Origin: Ulota crispa
Lineage: Eukaryota; Streptophyta; Bryopsida; Orthotrichales; Orthotrichaceae
DNA length: 64,000 nt
Direction of reading: 5' to 3'
Assembly: GCA_963920765.1 (NCBI GenBank)
Contig: OY987247.1
Coordinates: 16,712,471 to 16,776,470, forward strand
Of this stretch, positions 35,425-47,301 are shown in pieces. Numbering within the stretch: the first letter of the stretch is position 1; every line of letters begins with the position of its first letter. The position numbers and the translations under genes were made by a program. Under the pieces are notes generated by a model. The model was not told the origin of the DNA. It was given only the letters and a program-made list of their open reading frames with translations, and made no database searches.

Positions 35425-36110
35425 ATACAAAATTTACAAACAAGGGCACAAAAACAAAAAATATCACAAATAGGGGCACAATTTCAATACCTCTTTACTA
35501 CAATTTCTATATTTACGCTTGATTTGGAGAGGTCTTTGAGTTTTTTGGGAATTTAATTAACATTTAATGTGATGTATCTAAACCAACCATTGGACAAACC
35601 AAGAAATACATGGGAATCTACACCCAAAATTTTTTGAAATTGTGTCCCTAGTTGTAATTACTTCAAAATTTTGACATTGTCCATATAATTTTTCATTTGT
35701 GTGCCCCTATTTGTAATTATTTTGAAAATGTAAGATAGGAGGCTCATGAATGGAGCATCTAAGGGCTGAAATTGAATTTTGGGGAGGTGGAACTTCTTGA
35801 AATAATTTTTAGTAAATTTCCCTAGAAAGACAAGAGGAATTGGCATATAATCCAAGTTGTTTCATAGGTTTTGAAGCTTTGTGAAATTGGTTATACAATT
35901 TTGAAGTGGAAGGCCATAGGGCTCTAAAATGGTGCACCTCCTCAAATACACATGGCCAATACATTGTTAAAGGGCTACAAAAAACAACATACACATATAG
36001 AGTACATTTGAGCAGGTGCACCTTTTTAGAGCTTGCACCAAATTAGAACCTCCTACCTTATCACTACTTGTAATGATTTTCATTTTTGTGCCCCTATTTG
36101 TAGATTCCCC
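35425..36110. mobile_element. Family K element carrying a nested family L MITE
   Basis: Inverted boxes of the AAATAGGGGCACA type lie at both ends (right end GTGCCCCTATTTGTA). Copy 2 is at 46320-46730, sharing ACATTTAATGTGATGTAT-like and TTGGACAA segments. The family L copy at 35731-36060 interrupts the right part. Confidence 0.55.
35731..36060. mobile_element. Family L MITE copy 2, nested in family K
   Basis: Begins TAAGATAGGAGGCTCATGAA and ends AGAACCTCCTACCTTA. It shares GAATGGAGCATC, ACAAGAGGAATTGGCAT and GGTGCACCTCCTCAAAT with 58992-59327. Confidence 0.7.
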
Positions 36111-36261
36111 TATAATCATTGTAATTTCCATAACTTTAAATTCTTTTAAAATCATTTGTGTCCCAAAATAAACTTTGCAATAATATTTTAAACATTAACT
36201 AAAGATCCATTCCTTGTTTTGTGTACATGTATGATCCAAAAGTCTTTCTTGTGCAATATTT

Positions 36262-36573
36262 GCACTATAATGAATGTTGCCTTTAGGTTGCACCAAACTA
36301 ATTTCTTGACATTTTACACTAAACAATTATTTACTACTACTACAATAATCTTTATAAAAATTTACTGTAATAAGCAAGTTTTAAAGGGCTTGGCAACAAC
36401 AATGAAGCTGGTGAATAACAAAGTAGCATTGTCCAAGTCATAAACCATGTGAAATCCAAGTACCTAAAGAGTTGTATGCATCTTCAAGTGGCCAAGTGAT
36501 GAGTCACAAGGTAATTTACCAAAGGTAAGGCAACCTAATTGTTAAGACAACCTAAATGCAATATTCACTGTAG
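36262..36573. mobile_element. Family G MITE copy 5
   Basis: TTTAGGTTGCACCAAACTAA near the left and CAACCTAAATGCAATATTC at the right. The interior CTTGACATTTTACACTAAA and GCCAAGTGATGAGTCAC are shared with copies 1 and 6. Confidence 0.6.
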
Positions 36574-36832
36574 CAAGCTCACTAATAAATCCATATGTCA
36601 TGAACATTGTCCCAAATGAGTAACCCAAAATATCATTCTTATTGACAAAAATTGTTAAAAGGAACGAACATGAATAAAAAAATTATAAAAAAAAACTAAA
36701 AGCACAAGAGAGTTTCAAAACCTTACTACCTCAAATGTCTCACTAGATTACTTCCATTTTTTGAGCTCATATGGGATCATTGCATTGGTTGCTAAAAATG
36801 GAGGAATGCTTCATTTGAAAGAATGTGATTCT

Positions 36833-37771
36833 TTAACCCCTAAAGGACTGAGCCATTTTTTCAGTGAAAATCACTCAAAACTGCCACTTTTGGGGGGTTG
36901 GTCAGAAGATAATTTTTTTTGAAAATTTGGGAAATCCAACCGTAGGATCTTGCCCTAGACTAGATTAGGTACTTGTGAAGAAAAAATCAGGTCAATTCAG
37001 ATGGATATGAGTGAGATGTTTACATCTAAAGTGAAAAAAAAAGTTTTTTTTCATGCTGCCCCAAAATTTCAGAAGCTTTTGACCATTTTTACATGAAAAT
37101 AATTGCTCTACGCAACTTTGCGCTTTATTTTTCCCATGTAGGAGATCAAGTTAGCTATGTGTGGGAGAATTTTCAAATCAATTGGAACTACACAACACAT
37201 AGGAAAAATCAATAAGTAAAAAGAAGTAGAGAATGAGTCAAATCATTAAATTGTTAACAATTTAATTATTAAAATGAAAAATGCAAATCCCAACGGTCAT
37301 AATGTTTTGATAAACAATCTACATCCTTTGGGTTTTTTTTTTTTTTCCAAAATAATAAAAATTGAGTTATATAAAGGACTTCAAATTTTATTTTAGAGTA
37401 GAGATTCCATGACTGCTCACAAACAAAAACTCCTCATAACTTTCATGTCATTGATTGAAATTGAATGATTCAAAGCTTCTCACCTATAAAAAAATCTAAA
37501 GAACCAATTTCAAAATTTAATTTTAAAAAAAGTAATTTATAAAGAAGTTTTTGGGCTGCCTGAGCGGGCAATCCTCCCTTGCTTTTCAGATTTTCATGCA
37601 TAACTTCTTCAATATTTGTCGGAATGAGGAAAAAATTAGATGCCCATGTAGATTTTTGAATTCCACACCTTCAGTAAAAGTTTCAGAAAATCACACAAAG
37701 TAGCTTATCCAAAGGTACATGCCCAAACTTCCACCTGTCCCCCGAAGGGACAACAGTCCTTTAGGGGTTAA
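36833..37771. mobile_element. TTAA-bounded element, family B
   Basis: Begins TTAACCCCTAAAGGACTG and ends CAGTCCTTTAGGGGTTAA, one of the best preserved pairs of ends. The box GTCCCCCGAAGGGAC sits inside the right end. Its left 500 bp match the end of the window (63530-64000) in reverse. Confidence 0.75.
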
Positions 37772-40095
37772 CACATTCTCTTGCATTAGGGAGACGCATC
37801 CTAAAGCCATATGTGTGAATCCGCGTAGAAGAGGTTAAACTAATCTCACCAAAACGCGTCCAAACTTTCTGTGAGAACATGCCTCTAATCTCATGTCTCT
37901 CATTTCTTCTCAGGGTTGGTTGTCATACACTGAAGACAATGTTAATATAGTCCAAAAATACCAAAAATGAACTCACATCCAGGCATGGAGGTGTGACTTA
38001 TTTAAAAAATAAGAGTTGACAAACTTGACCAGCATGTTTTAATGAGTAGGCATTATTAATCAAGAGTTTTGTTTGTCAAGTGTTTTGGTTAACAGCAAAG
38101 TTGCCAAATTTTGATAGTTGAATTTGACTTTTTATACAAAGTTCCCACAATTACGTAACTTTTTGTGTCAAGTATTGGGAATTGCAATTTTGTTTCAAAT
38201 GAGACATATATGTACCATTGGGAATGTATTGTAGCAAGCTTTCCAACAATAAATTACGCATCATCAATTCCACAAAGTGCAATTTTGTCAAAAATTTGAT
38301 GGCAATACATTGCAAATTTCAGCACATATAGATTTTGTTGACGACAATTCAATCCTACTTGTCTATTGATTTTGTTCTAACTCATGCATAAATCAACTCC
38401 TTGATTCTTGGCCAACTTGGTCATCACATGAAAAAATGTCTTTAGTTAGTGTCTTTAGTTGCTTTCTATCCCTTGACATGTAATACAAACACCAATGTCT
38501 ATGAAACAAAATCTAGGATACTTCACTTTAAGTTCTGAGTTTCACTAAGTCCCCTTCACTTTTTGGAGGGTTATCTCTAGACTTTAATACAAAACCTCCA
38601 CAATCCAAGGATAAAATAATTCTCACAAAAACATGACATTGGTGACTACAAATGATATGGATTTGCTTTGATTTATTTTATGAACTATTGTTAGTCACTT
38701 TCATTCAGATATTGGTGGACCTAATGTTTGTTTAGGAGAGGTTTGACACAATTTCATCCATGTTTTCATTCCTTTCTTTTCAAGTATTAAGGTAGCTGAT
38801 GTCAAAACGGGGTAACAATAAAATTCCCTACTCTTCTTAAACTCTTTTAAAACTTGTTATCTTCTTTATGAACTCGTTTGTTGAATATTTAGTTCTATGG
38901 TAAAAAAAATTGAAATATCTATAGAATTTCCATAGAATATCAAGAGAATATTCAGATGATGTCCTGCAAAGAAGCTGTCTAGATTCTCAAGGGGATTGCT
39001 CACATCAAAATATTTTTTCAAATCAGTTTCCTTGGAAGACAATAAGAATCTATCCTTGTTATTCATGTTTTTTGATGCCTTACTTAGTTAGTTATGAATT
39101 AATTGAACTACAGCATAAAATATGGAAATTTCTTTGATATAAGTATATTGATACGAGTGAGCGCATTTACCTCTTTGAGGCGAAACAAGCACAACCTAGT
39201 TTTAGGATAAAATGCTTTAAATTTTCTAAACAGGGTACCTAATAAGTATTCAAATGAGCCTTTCAGTCCTATTTTTTCCATTGATGTAATAGCTGCCTAA
39301 AGCCTGCAAAATAGATGTTCGAGCAGCATGAATGTAATGGCCCACTCGATGAACTCTTAGAGTTGAGCTTACTTTGCTCACCACACCAACCACCCACGTC
39401 ATGTCTGTCTCTGTATGTTTGTACATCCAAATGTCTGCATCCAAGTCCAAAGCTCGCTGCCTATCTGCACTAGCCAAGACCACATCTTTATATAGCGAAT
39501 TTCAACCTGATTTTCCATGCTTCTTAAGGACAAAGAATAGCAGCAGATTAAGAATACTCGGTTAAAAAACCCAGGCCAACTAGCACTAGCATTCTAGTAA
39601 GCTAAAAAATGGTAATGGTACACAACGTTTCACATCAAGGATAAGGAACAATCTCAAAGAAGACTACAATGAGTGTAAGAGTACTCACCTAAAAATAGGA
39701 TCGAAGGACATGAATTTCCTGCCACACATTCCGTTGTCCACAGAGTATTAATTGAAAGATCGTAGTTGCAATTTCGACCGACTCAACTCCATCTCACCAA
39801 CTACCCATTGATACTGAGCTGCGAAGGCTTGCGCTCAAGGTCATGAGCCTATTTTTAATGCAATAATTGTTAATCTTCATTAAATTTTGATTACAAAACA
39901 TTGATGGCAAAACAGAAGGCCAAGGACAATTGTAGCAAGACAAGCAGTTGAGCAATAAGATAACAAACTTGCTTCCATTAAAATGCCCTAGACATCTTCT
40001 CCTCGCACTTCTTACATATCACCCTCAATGAGATTCATACATCAAGTTAACACAATATTTCTTATCACCATGATATGTGACACCTCCTAGCATTT
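37772..40095. other. Intergenic DNA and 3' flank of the F-box/kelch-type gene
   Basis: No convincing gene. The part nearest 40095 is presumably the 3' UTR of the minus-strand gene; an AATAAA-type signal could not be fixed. Confidence 0.4.
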
Positions 40096-41448
40096 TCACG
40101 AGACAATATGGATGGATTCATATACCGGTGCTTCGTGGTCTCCTGGCAACCTTGGAAAGTCGAGGACGTTCCATTGATTTGTCGACAGATCATAAAGCCA
40201 TGCCAGCCTTTTTTTACTCCAATCATATGAATCCAGCCTTCCAAGTACCACCAAAAACCCTTTGCATGCATACAGCATCAAACTAAAATGCGTCTTTGGA
40301 GGACACTCAAAAGGATTGCACCTGTGATTCCTGGCCTTCACCCAACTGGTTGATTCCCAACGGAATTCTTCGATATAGAAATATGGCGACTCGTTGGCCA
40401 GCTCTTCATTAGCAGGGCCTTCTGAATCCCTCTTCAGAACAAAAAGACTCTCCTTGTAACAAGCAGTCTTAGCCAAAAGAGCCGACATGTCGTGATGGCT
40501 GTACTGGTCAATAGCGATCACCTGCCCATTTGCAAAATCATAGCTTGACCTTTTGAAGAGAGAGAATTCTACAAAACCACAAGGTGAAGGTCTCCATTCT
40601 CCTGTCAAAGAGTCATACAGTAGTGTTGTGTATTCGTCCATCATTATCCACCCTTTGGTTTTCCACACACACCTTCTTGCCGCTACAAACACCTGGAATG
40701 CTCCGGTTCTTCTGTCCACACTAATCTGCACCAGCTTCATATCCCTCATATCAAACAATGGAGGCAACTCCTGTGACACCCTCATCAATGGATTCACCAC
40801 ATGGAAGAAGCAAACCGAACGCGCTGTCATTATCTTCAATCCCATGTTTGACAAGTGTGACAGCGTGGCAAAGCACACCACACCTCCATCTTCGCATTCA
40901 TAATCCATAAATGCATTGTCGTCATTCCAATCCACAGCAGGACGGCCAGCAACTATTTCATACGAATGCCACTTGGCATGGTTGACATCAAACACCCTCA
41001 CCCAAAATAAATGACTATTACCTTGGGATCTTGAAATGAAACAAACCATAGTTGGATACGCTTTGTTGCATAGTCGGTGAAAATCCGAGTCGGCTGTAAT
41101 AGTTCGTTGCCATTCTTTGTTCAAAAACTGCATACGGCAAATAGCATCCAATGGAAGGTGTCCAAACACCGCCTGCAAAAGCTCCTGAGGAAGACCTTCC
41201 CAAAATTTAGGGTTCATGGTTTGCGCATGGTCACTGCACGAGTGTTGACAACGTTTCTCCACTTGCTTTCTCCCGCCTTGATCTCCGCTCTCAATCCCAA
41301 ACTCTTTAGCTGCTGTTATCAACACCTCCATCAAAGCAGAATCTCCATCTTTCCTCAGAGCTCCTCCATTTTGCAACCTGTCTCGTAATACAGAGGCTAC
41401 CTGAGAATAGTGCTGCTTCTCATTTCCATTCACATTTTCGTCCGCCAT
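40096..41448 (-). CDS. F-box/kelch-type protein, likely SCF substrate adaptor
   Basis: A single coding exon of 450 residues. An F-box lies at about residues 81-125 (WEGLPQELLQAVFGHLPLDA, then NKEWQRT), expected to bind the SKP1 subunit of an SCF ubiquitin ligase. The rest has beta-propeller-like stretches with the kelch pattern of an aromatic, a small loop and a Trp: LLYDSLTGEWRPSP and WLYDLSTNQWNVLDFP. Both resemble plant F-box/kelch proteins that follow an F-box with a degenerate propeller. I start at MADENVNG (41448); the frame extends 16 codons further upstream, but a splice acceptor (TATTATTGCAG) ends at 41460 and interrupts it. The substrate cannot be read from sequence. A C-terminal propeller of another type (FBA-like) is the main alternative. 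Confidence 0.75.
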   Translation of the reverse strand: MADENVNGNEKQHYSQVASVLRDRLQNGGALRKDGDSALMEVLITAAKEFGIESGDQGGRKQVEKRCQHSCSDHAQTMNPKFWEGLPQELLQAVFGHLPLDAICRMQFLNKEWQRTITADSDFHRLCNKAYPTMVCFISRSQGNSHLFWVRVFDVNHAKWHSYEIVAGRPAVDWNDDNAFMDYECEDGGVVCFATLSHLSNMGLKIMTARSVCFFHVVNPLMRVSQELPPLFDMRDMKLVQISVDRRTGAFQVFVAARRCVWKTKGWIMMDEYTTLLYDSLTGEWRPSPCGFVEFSLFKRSSYDFANGQVIAIDQYSHHDMSALLAKTACYKESLFVLKRDSEGPANEELANESPYFYIEEFRWESTSWVKARNHRCNPFECPPKTHFSLMLYACKGFLVVLGRLDSYDWSKKRLAWLYDLSTNQWNVLDFPRLPGDHEAPVYESIHIVS

Positions 41449-41459
41449 AGATCTAAACA

Positions 41460-42246
41460 CTGCAATAATATGGTCGCTTTTAAAAAAGATGACCAAACTT
41501 AGGGTTCCTGCAAATCAAGAAGAGATTTCAAATGTCACATGCTGCGAGGGTGTCCCGGTTTCTCAATTCCAAGCTCCAAATTCAAAGGCCTAAACCCTAA
41601 ACCAGCCAAAAACCAAAAATCCTGCAAGAGAAGAGCAGTAATTCACAACACCGGATATAGCCATTAAACAACAAACACAAGCCTGATTCTCCAATGACAC
41701 AAGCCTAATTCTCCAACTAAAAAAACCTGATTCTCCAACTAAACAAACCTGATTCTCCAACTACACAAGCTTGATTCTCCAACTACACAAGCTTGATTCT
41801 CCAACTACACAAGCTTGATTCTCCAACTACACAAGCTTGATTCTCCAACTACACAAGCTTGATTCTCCAACTACACAAGCCAGCGAAGTCTCTCATAGCA
41901 TTCTAAACCCTAATCCTAAAATACTACCAACGTCAAAATATATCCTCCTCTTGCGCTCTTTCAAAGATACGGTCCAGTAACAAAACTCTCACTTAGCCAC
42001 TCTTTTTTTAGGGCTAAGCATCACCACATTTTGAAAGCTCTTATTATCCGGCTACAAGCCAATCGGAAATCGAAGGAGGAAATTGTGATACCTTCACCAG
42101 ATTATCAAAGAAATCTTGCCATTTCAACTCCAAAAGTAACAAAAAACAATTCGCCAAAGCTTGATAACCTCAACCGTTATTCAGAGCCACACCAACGAGA
42201 AATTCAGTAAAAATTAACAAGAGATAAAACAATGCTGTGCACTTAC
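41460..42246 (-). other. Probable 5' UTR intron of the F-box/kelch-type gene
   Basis: On the minus strand a good donor, GGAA/GTAAGT, lies at 42246 and an acceptor, TTGCAG, at 41460. Another acceptor-like site (TTGATTTGCAG near 41510) would give a slightly shorter intron. The minisatellite at 41674-41880 falls inside. The 5' exon would start above 42247. Inferred from splice motifs only. Confidence 0.4.
41674..41880. repeat. 22-bp minisatellite, about nine units
   Basis: Units of the type TTGATTCTCCAACTACACAAGC are repeated. The last five or so are nearly identical and the first four diverge, which suggests recent expansion from the 3' side (plus-strand direction). Confidence 0.9.
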
Positions 42247-42640
42247 TTCCTTGAGCTCGCGGTTCAGAATTAACGGCTGATTGTCACTGGGAGATCTGGA
42301 AGAAGTAATTGTGAAACAGAAACAATCACGAGCAATCTAAGAGCAGCAATCTTGTCCAAAGGAACCTGGCATTTGAAACAAAAGGAGAAACGTCCAAATA
42401 CTCTGTCCTCGTAGGAGCTTCAAAATTTCTACCGCCTCAAGAATGGAAAACAAATTCCTGGTTGTACTCCGAAAATGGAGTACTACTAGAGTAGAATTCT
42501 CCGAACTTGGAGGCATGCGGAGGTAAGCTTACGTGGAGGTGAAGCGGGCTCTTCCATGAAACCCTAAGTTCGAGTTGCGCCATGCCCATAACTCCCGTGC
42601 ACTAGACTTTCGCAACCTTTTCGGGGACATGCGATCAATG
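42247..42640 (-). promoter_or_regulatory. Likely first exon and promoter of the F-box/kelch-type gene
   Basis: GC is higher than in the repeats beyond 42650, and the region lies upstream of the donor at 42246. No certain TATA box or start site was identified. Confidence 0.3.
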
Positions 42641-42655
42641 GGCTGTTTCTGATAA

Positions 42656-43339
42656 GGTATACTGAACACTGCATTAGGTTGCCCCATACTATTTTCTCGA
42701 CATTTTACACAATACCCAAGTCACTATGGAATTACTACTGCGACACCCTAAATTGCTAATGGGACAGTCCCAAGATTTTTAATGCTAATATTTTAATTTG
42801 GATCAAAGATATGTTTCATCTTTTATCATTCTAATTCTATATTCAAAAAAGAATAGGTGTGCTTAAATTTGAAAACTAAAAATATAGGACTTTTGAGCTA
42901 CTTAATGCAAAAATACATCAAAAATTAGCATTTGTGCTATAATACTTCAACAAAAAAACAATTTGTCATATTTTCTTTCAAAGAGGTGATAATGTTGTGA
43001 TTGAATGAATGATGAACCACTTGCATAATTAAAAAATAGCATTAAATGATCAAATTTCATGCTAACATGGGGTGTCCCATTAGCAATTTAGGGTGTCAGT
43101 GTAGTAATTCCCTATAAATTTTTACAGTAATTTTCATTAATAATTACTGCAATAAATAATTTTTAAGGAGCATCGCAACAACAACAAAGTTAAAAGAAAA
43201 CAAACTAACAACGTCCAAGTTGTAAACCATGTAAAATCCAAGTATTTACAGTGTTGCATGCGCCTCCAAGTGGCCAAGTGATGAGTCATGAGGTAATTTT
43301 TCAAGGTAAGGCAACCTAATTGTCAAGGCAACCCAAATA
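42656..43339. mobile_element. Family G MITE copy 6, split by an insertion
   Basis: Begins CACTGCATTAGGTTGCCCC and continues after the insertion to GTAAGGCAACCTAATTGTC near 43325. The right terminus is truncated. The insertion is the element 42728-43111. Confidence 0.6.
42728..43111. mobile_element. Family J MITE copy 2 with CTAT duplication
   Basis: Begins GGAATTACTACTGCGACACC and ends GGTGTCAGTGTAGTAATTCC. CTAT flanks it at 42724-42727 and 43112-43115. The next inner box CTAAATTGCTAATGGGAC pairs with GTCCCATTAGCAATTTAG. It is related to the ends of 50127-51184 (CCACACCCAAAATTGCTAATG). Confidence 0.75.
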
Positions 43340-44220
43340 TATCCATACTTGACCGTTTAGGGGTTTGGGGGTACCGCGAGGTCTTGAAAAAATTCAAGAA
43401 AACACTTTGTGGGATTAGCCTTTCAACAAGCTATCATGGAACATCATTTTTGTGGGAAATAATGTTGCAGAATATTTTATATTAAAGGGCAAAGTTACAA
43501 TTCATATAACCCTAAAAGCAATTGTAGACTAACCTTGAAACTGCTTGGATGTGTTCCTATACATATATTTGACAACCCCAATCCCAACCCTCCCAAACTA
43601 GTTCATAAGTTGACATGTGGCAGGATTTGCTTGTATAAGTGGCATTCAGTGCTCCACTTTGGGTTCAATAGTGTGTGGAGAACACCTCAAATGTAGAGTG
43701 CAACATTGGAAGGTGGTCGGAAATGGGTATACCTACCTTACATGCAGCAACTAAGGGTTGGTTAATGCTTGAAGTGAACAAAATGTTTTCATCAGTGTTT
43801 TGTCCACTTGTATTTGGTGAGAAATTGCCATGTCATCATTGATTTGTTTGCCCAATGGAAGGTTTCACATTAGGAACCAGATGTCTTGCATGTGGAATTA
43901 TAATTTTGTTCCCACTTGACATGATTTTGTGTATACCTCACATGAAGTGTGAGAGAGTATTTTTGTTACCTATGGACAACATTTGGGGTCATCTTAGGAG
44001 GTGACCCCAAATCTTGTTCACTAGAAGTGAACTCATCTTCAATTTTGGCAGGAGTGTGTGATGATATGGCATTAACGCCTACTAGCCATTTGCTTCATTG
44101 TGAAAATCTAGTGGATCAAAATTTTCCTACGGCCAATGAGACATTCCTAAATCTTGTCTATTTCCCAATCAAAATAGACCCTTAACACCCCCTCAGCCAC
44201 TTCCAAGGCCTCCCTAATGG
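43340..44220. other. No gene seen
   Basis: A plus-strand frame at 43949-44185 encodes 78 residues, but no domain or splice context supports it. Confidence 0.4.
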
Positions 44221-44342
44221 TACTCTTTGTTAGCATAATTTCTAGAAGGGGCAGTAGTACTTTCATAATTTCTAGAAGGGGCAATAGTATTTTCATAATT
44301 TCTAGAAGGGACACAATATTTGCATAATTCCTAGAAGGAACC
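44221..44342. repeat. About 30-bp tandem repeat, four units
   Basis: Units begin CATAATTTCTAGAAGGGGCA and continue with a variable T-rich part. Isolated units recur at about 44457-44520 and once near 45090 (GCATAATTCTAGACGGGAC). Confidence 0.75.
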
Positions 44343-44522
44343 AACGTTTTTTCTGAGTGACTACTGTCCTTCTTGCATTGGGATTTTTTTGGAGGGAACT
44401 TCCCTCGTTAGCTAAAACTTGTGAGAGCTGGCAAAATTTCGCTAGCAAAAAAAACTCTAGAAGGGACCATATATGCATAATTCCTAGAAAGAGCAGTATT
44501 TGCATAATTTTAGGAGGGGGCA

Positions 44523-45293
44523 CCAATGATCAAGAGAATAAACCATCAACCCAAAATTAGCTTATTAGAATGGCCAAAATGTGAACCAAAGATTGGAAAT
44601 ATTAGAAAACAAAAGTAGACCAAATTTTCCTAAAATTTAATCATGATATATTGTGTTACAATTATAGAAAATAATTTATGCACGCTCAAGGAGAATTTGA
44701 TGAAATTGGAAAATATAAAGTTTTAGCAAGCAAAGAAGAATAATCTCTCCAAACATTGGGGGTAATATTAGCATAATTATAGAAAGTGCGATACGAGTTT
44801 CAAAGCTTGAGGTGAAAAAATTTATTCAAGCTTTTTTGCATAAGAAAACAAAAAAAACTCAACGCAAAACTTGCTAAGAAAACTAAGCATTTTGTGCACG
44901 TAGCAACGTGCAAAGAGTGCAAGCAGGAGCTCTCTTGCTTGAAAAACCTAGGAAAATGACAAAAAGTACTTCAAAATCATTTTGAAAATCAAGATCTTTC
45001 TCATGTGAAGAAGGCTAGAAAGAAAGTAGGTCTTAACTCAAAAATGCACCAAAAAAAGGTTTAGTTGAAAAATGCACCAAGCTTTAAAATTCTGCATAAT
45101 TCTAGACGGGACATTATTAACATAACTCTAGAACAAACATTCTTTATGTTTTGCTATATTAAACTAATTCTCGACTAATCGTGTAATTTAGGACTATTGG
45201 GCTATTCATATATTTTCAGACCGTGCAAAAATTCAAGAAATCTCTCAATGTTAGGCAAAATATCAAAAAAGCTCCATGTGTATAAGTAAAACA
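44523..45293. other. AT-rich intergenic DNA with scattered units of the 30-bp repeat
   Basis: No coding structure; decayed relatives of the GCATAATT-CTAGAAGG unit occur at about 44765 and 45090. Confidence 0.4.
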
Positions 45294-45999
45294 TTACCCA
45301 AAAATGACCCTAAGGACATAATGTGTCCTTGACCAATTTTTGAAGTCAAATAAAACCTTATCAAATTATTATTATTATTATTATATTTTTAAATTTGTCT
45401 TTTGAAGTTTAATTTCAACTTCAACAATATGATTTTGCAAATGGTTAATTATGATTTTTCTATTCAAGGTTTTGTGCACAAGTGTCCATTGCAATCTTGA
45501 CCTCTTGTAGTGTTGAGGGCTCTTGGGAATGAGCCTCAAATACACTAAATCTTTGAGAAAAAATCACATTAGAAATTCATTTGCCTCAAATACACTAAAT
45601 CTTTGAGAAAAAATCACATTAGAAATTCATTTAAAAAAATTGTAGAGTAGATTTTGAGAAGTCATAAATTGATTGGCGTTATGCATGTTAGGACCTTTAC
45701 CCTTGCATTTTTTTAGTGACTAGATTTTTAAAGTTGATATGTGAAAAGAAGATTGAAAGACTTCAAATCACTTTCACAATTCTAACACCCTCATGATCAA
45801 ACATTATAATCATTCAAACCATACGAGACATTATTATGTTTTCTTTTTTGAGTTCTTTTCTAATACGATCTCTAACATGTCTAGTTTGATTTTATATGAT
45901 TAAAATTCAAAAAGAGTTGATACAACTTATTAAAATGTTGGCTTCAAATTAGAGCAAATTCCTAGAAGCTTATGGAATTCTTGGGTCAATTTGGGGTAA
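45294..45999. mobile_element. Family D copy 4, decayed ends
   Basis: Ends are TTACCCAAAAATGACC and GGTCAATTTGGGGTAA. The interior matches family D in the orientation of 7272-7901. It contains a 50-bp tandem duplication. Confidence 0.6.
45533..45632. repeat. Exact 50-bp tandem duplication
   Basis: The 50-base block starting GCCTCAAATACACTAAATC occurs twice in direct succession without a visible mismatch, so it is recent. Confidence 0.9.
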
Positions 46000-46319
46000 A
46001 AAGATTTCCAATGTTTTGAATATAATTCCACAAAAGGAAATAATTATTTCTTAACTCTACATTATTCCAATGTAGTTAAATAGGGCATACTTCGTTCAAT
46101 GGTGTTCTTGGATTTTGCACTATCACACCTTTTTACCTGATATGAGGTTGGGACACAAATTTGATTGAATGGAGGGATTTGGTTTGACAATTGTAAAAAC
46201 TTTATTTTTTTGGATTATAAAAAGTCAAAGTTTCATATAGTTTTCAATGTTGTGTTGCAATATTTTATCATTTCTACATCCTCTTTTACAAAAGGGAAAT
46301 TAATTTGTAGGGCCATGGA

Positions 46320-46730
46320 AATGAAGATACAACAAATAGGGGCACATTTTCAAAAAAATTATAAATAGGGGCACGTTTTCAAAATAATTACAAATAGGGG
46401 TGTAATTTCAAAATGATTTGTAAATTTTTGGAATTTTCTTTGGTTTGGACAATGGTTGATTTAGATTTATCACATCAAATGTTAGCTAATTTCTAACAAA
46501 ACTTTAAGGCCTCTCCAAATCAAGCCTAAATAAAGAAATTTTAGTATAGGGGATGGTAATTTTTAGAAAGACCTCTAATTTTTTTTGGAAGTTAGCTAAC
46601 TTTTGATGTGATATATGTAAATGAACCATTGTCCAAACCCAACAAAATTACAAAAATTTACAAATTATTTTGAAATTGTGCCCTTATTTGTAATATTTTA
46701 CATTTCATGCCCCTATTTGTAATTCCCCCT
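46320..46730. mobile_element. Family K element copy 2
   Basis: Left end holds three AAATAGGGGCACA-type boxes in tandem; the right end holds GTGCCCTTATTTG and GCCCCTATTTGTA inverted. Inner arms pair (GACAATGGTTGATTTAGAT against GTAAATGAACCATTGTCC). Confidence 0.55.
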
Positions 46731-46841
46731 TTACCATAACATAATTTTGAGTGAAAGAGGAAAAATTATAGTAGGAAACTATTGAAGCTATTTTACATGT
46801 CTGAAGTTGATTTTGGATTTTTAATTGATTGAAAAGATTAC

Positions 46842-47289
46842 TTAACCCCTAAAGGACCGTTGGCCCTTTTGGGGGACACATGAGATTTCAAGCATGTACT
46901 TACAACTAAATTGCATTGTGTGATTTTTTGAAACTTTTGTGGAAGATGGGGAATTCAAAGATCTACGTGGGCATTTAGATTTTTCTTCATTCCAACATTT
47001 ATTGAAGAAATCATAAATGAATTTTTGGAAAATGGTGGAGGGCGGGTAGCCCAAAAACTTCTTCAAATATTGTTTTTTTAAATTTTTTTTTATTTTTAAA
47101 GGTTCATTAAACTTATAAGTATGTGGGGAGCTTTGAATCATTCAATTTTGATTGATGAGATGGAAGTTGTGAGAAGTTTGAGTTTCTTGGTAGGTGTGGT
47201 TTTGAAATCACACAAAGTAGTTTAGTTGTAAGTGCATGCCCAAAATCCCATTTGCTCCCCAAAGGGGCCAACCGTACTATAGGGGTTAT
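46842..47289. mobile_element. TTAA-type element, family B, short form
   Basis: Begins TTAACCCCTAAAGGACCG and ends CCGTACTATAGGGGTTAT. At 448 bp it is about half the usual family B length and looks like an internal deletion with the two ends kept as inverted copies. Confidence 0.6.
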
Positions 47290-47301
47290 AACAGGGAATT
47301 G

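Noticed and set aside
41449..41496. Upstream 16-codon extension of the F-box/kelch-type protein
   Set aside because: It crosses a splice acceptor at 41460 and lacks conserved residues, so the start at 41448 is preferred.
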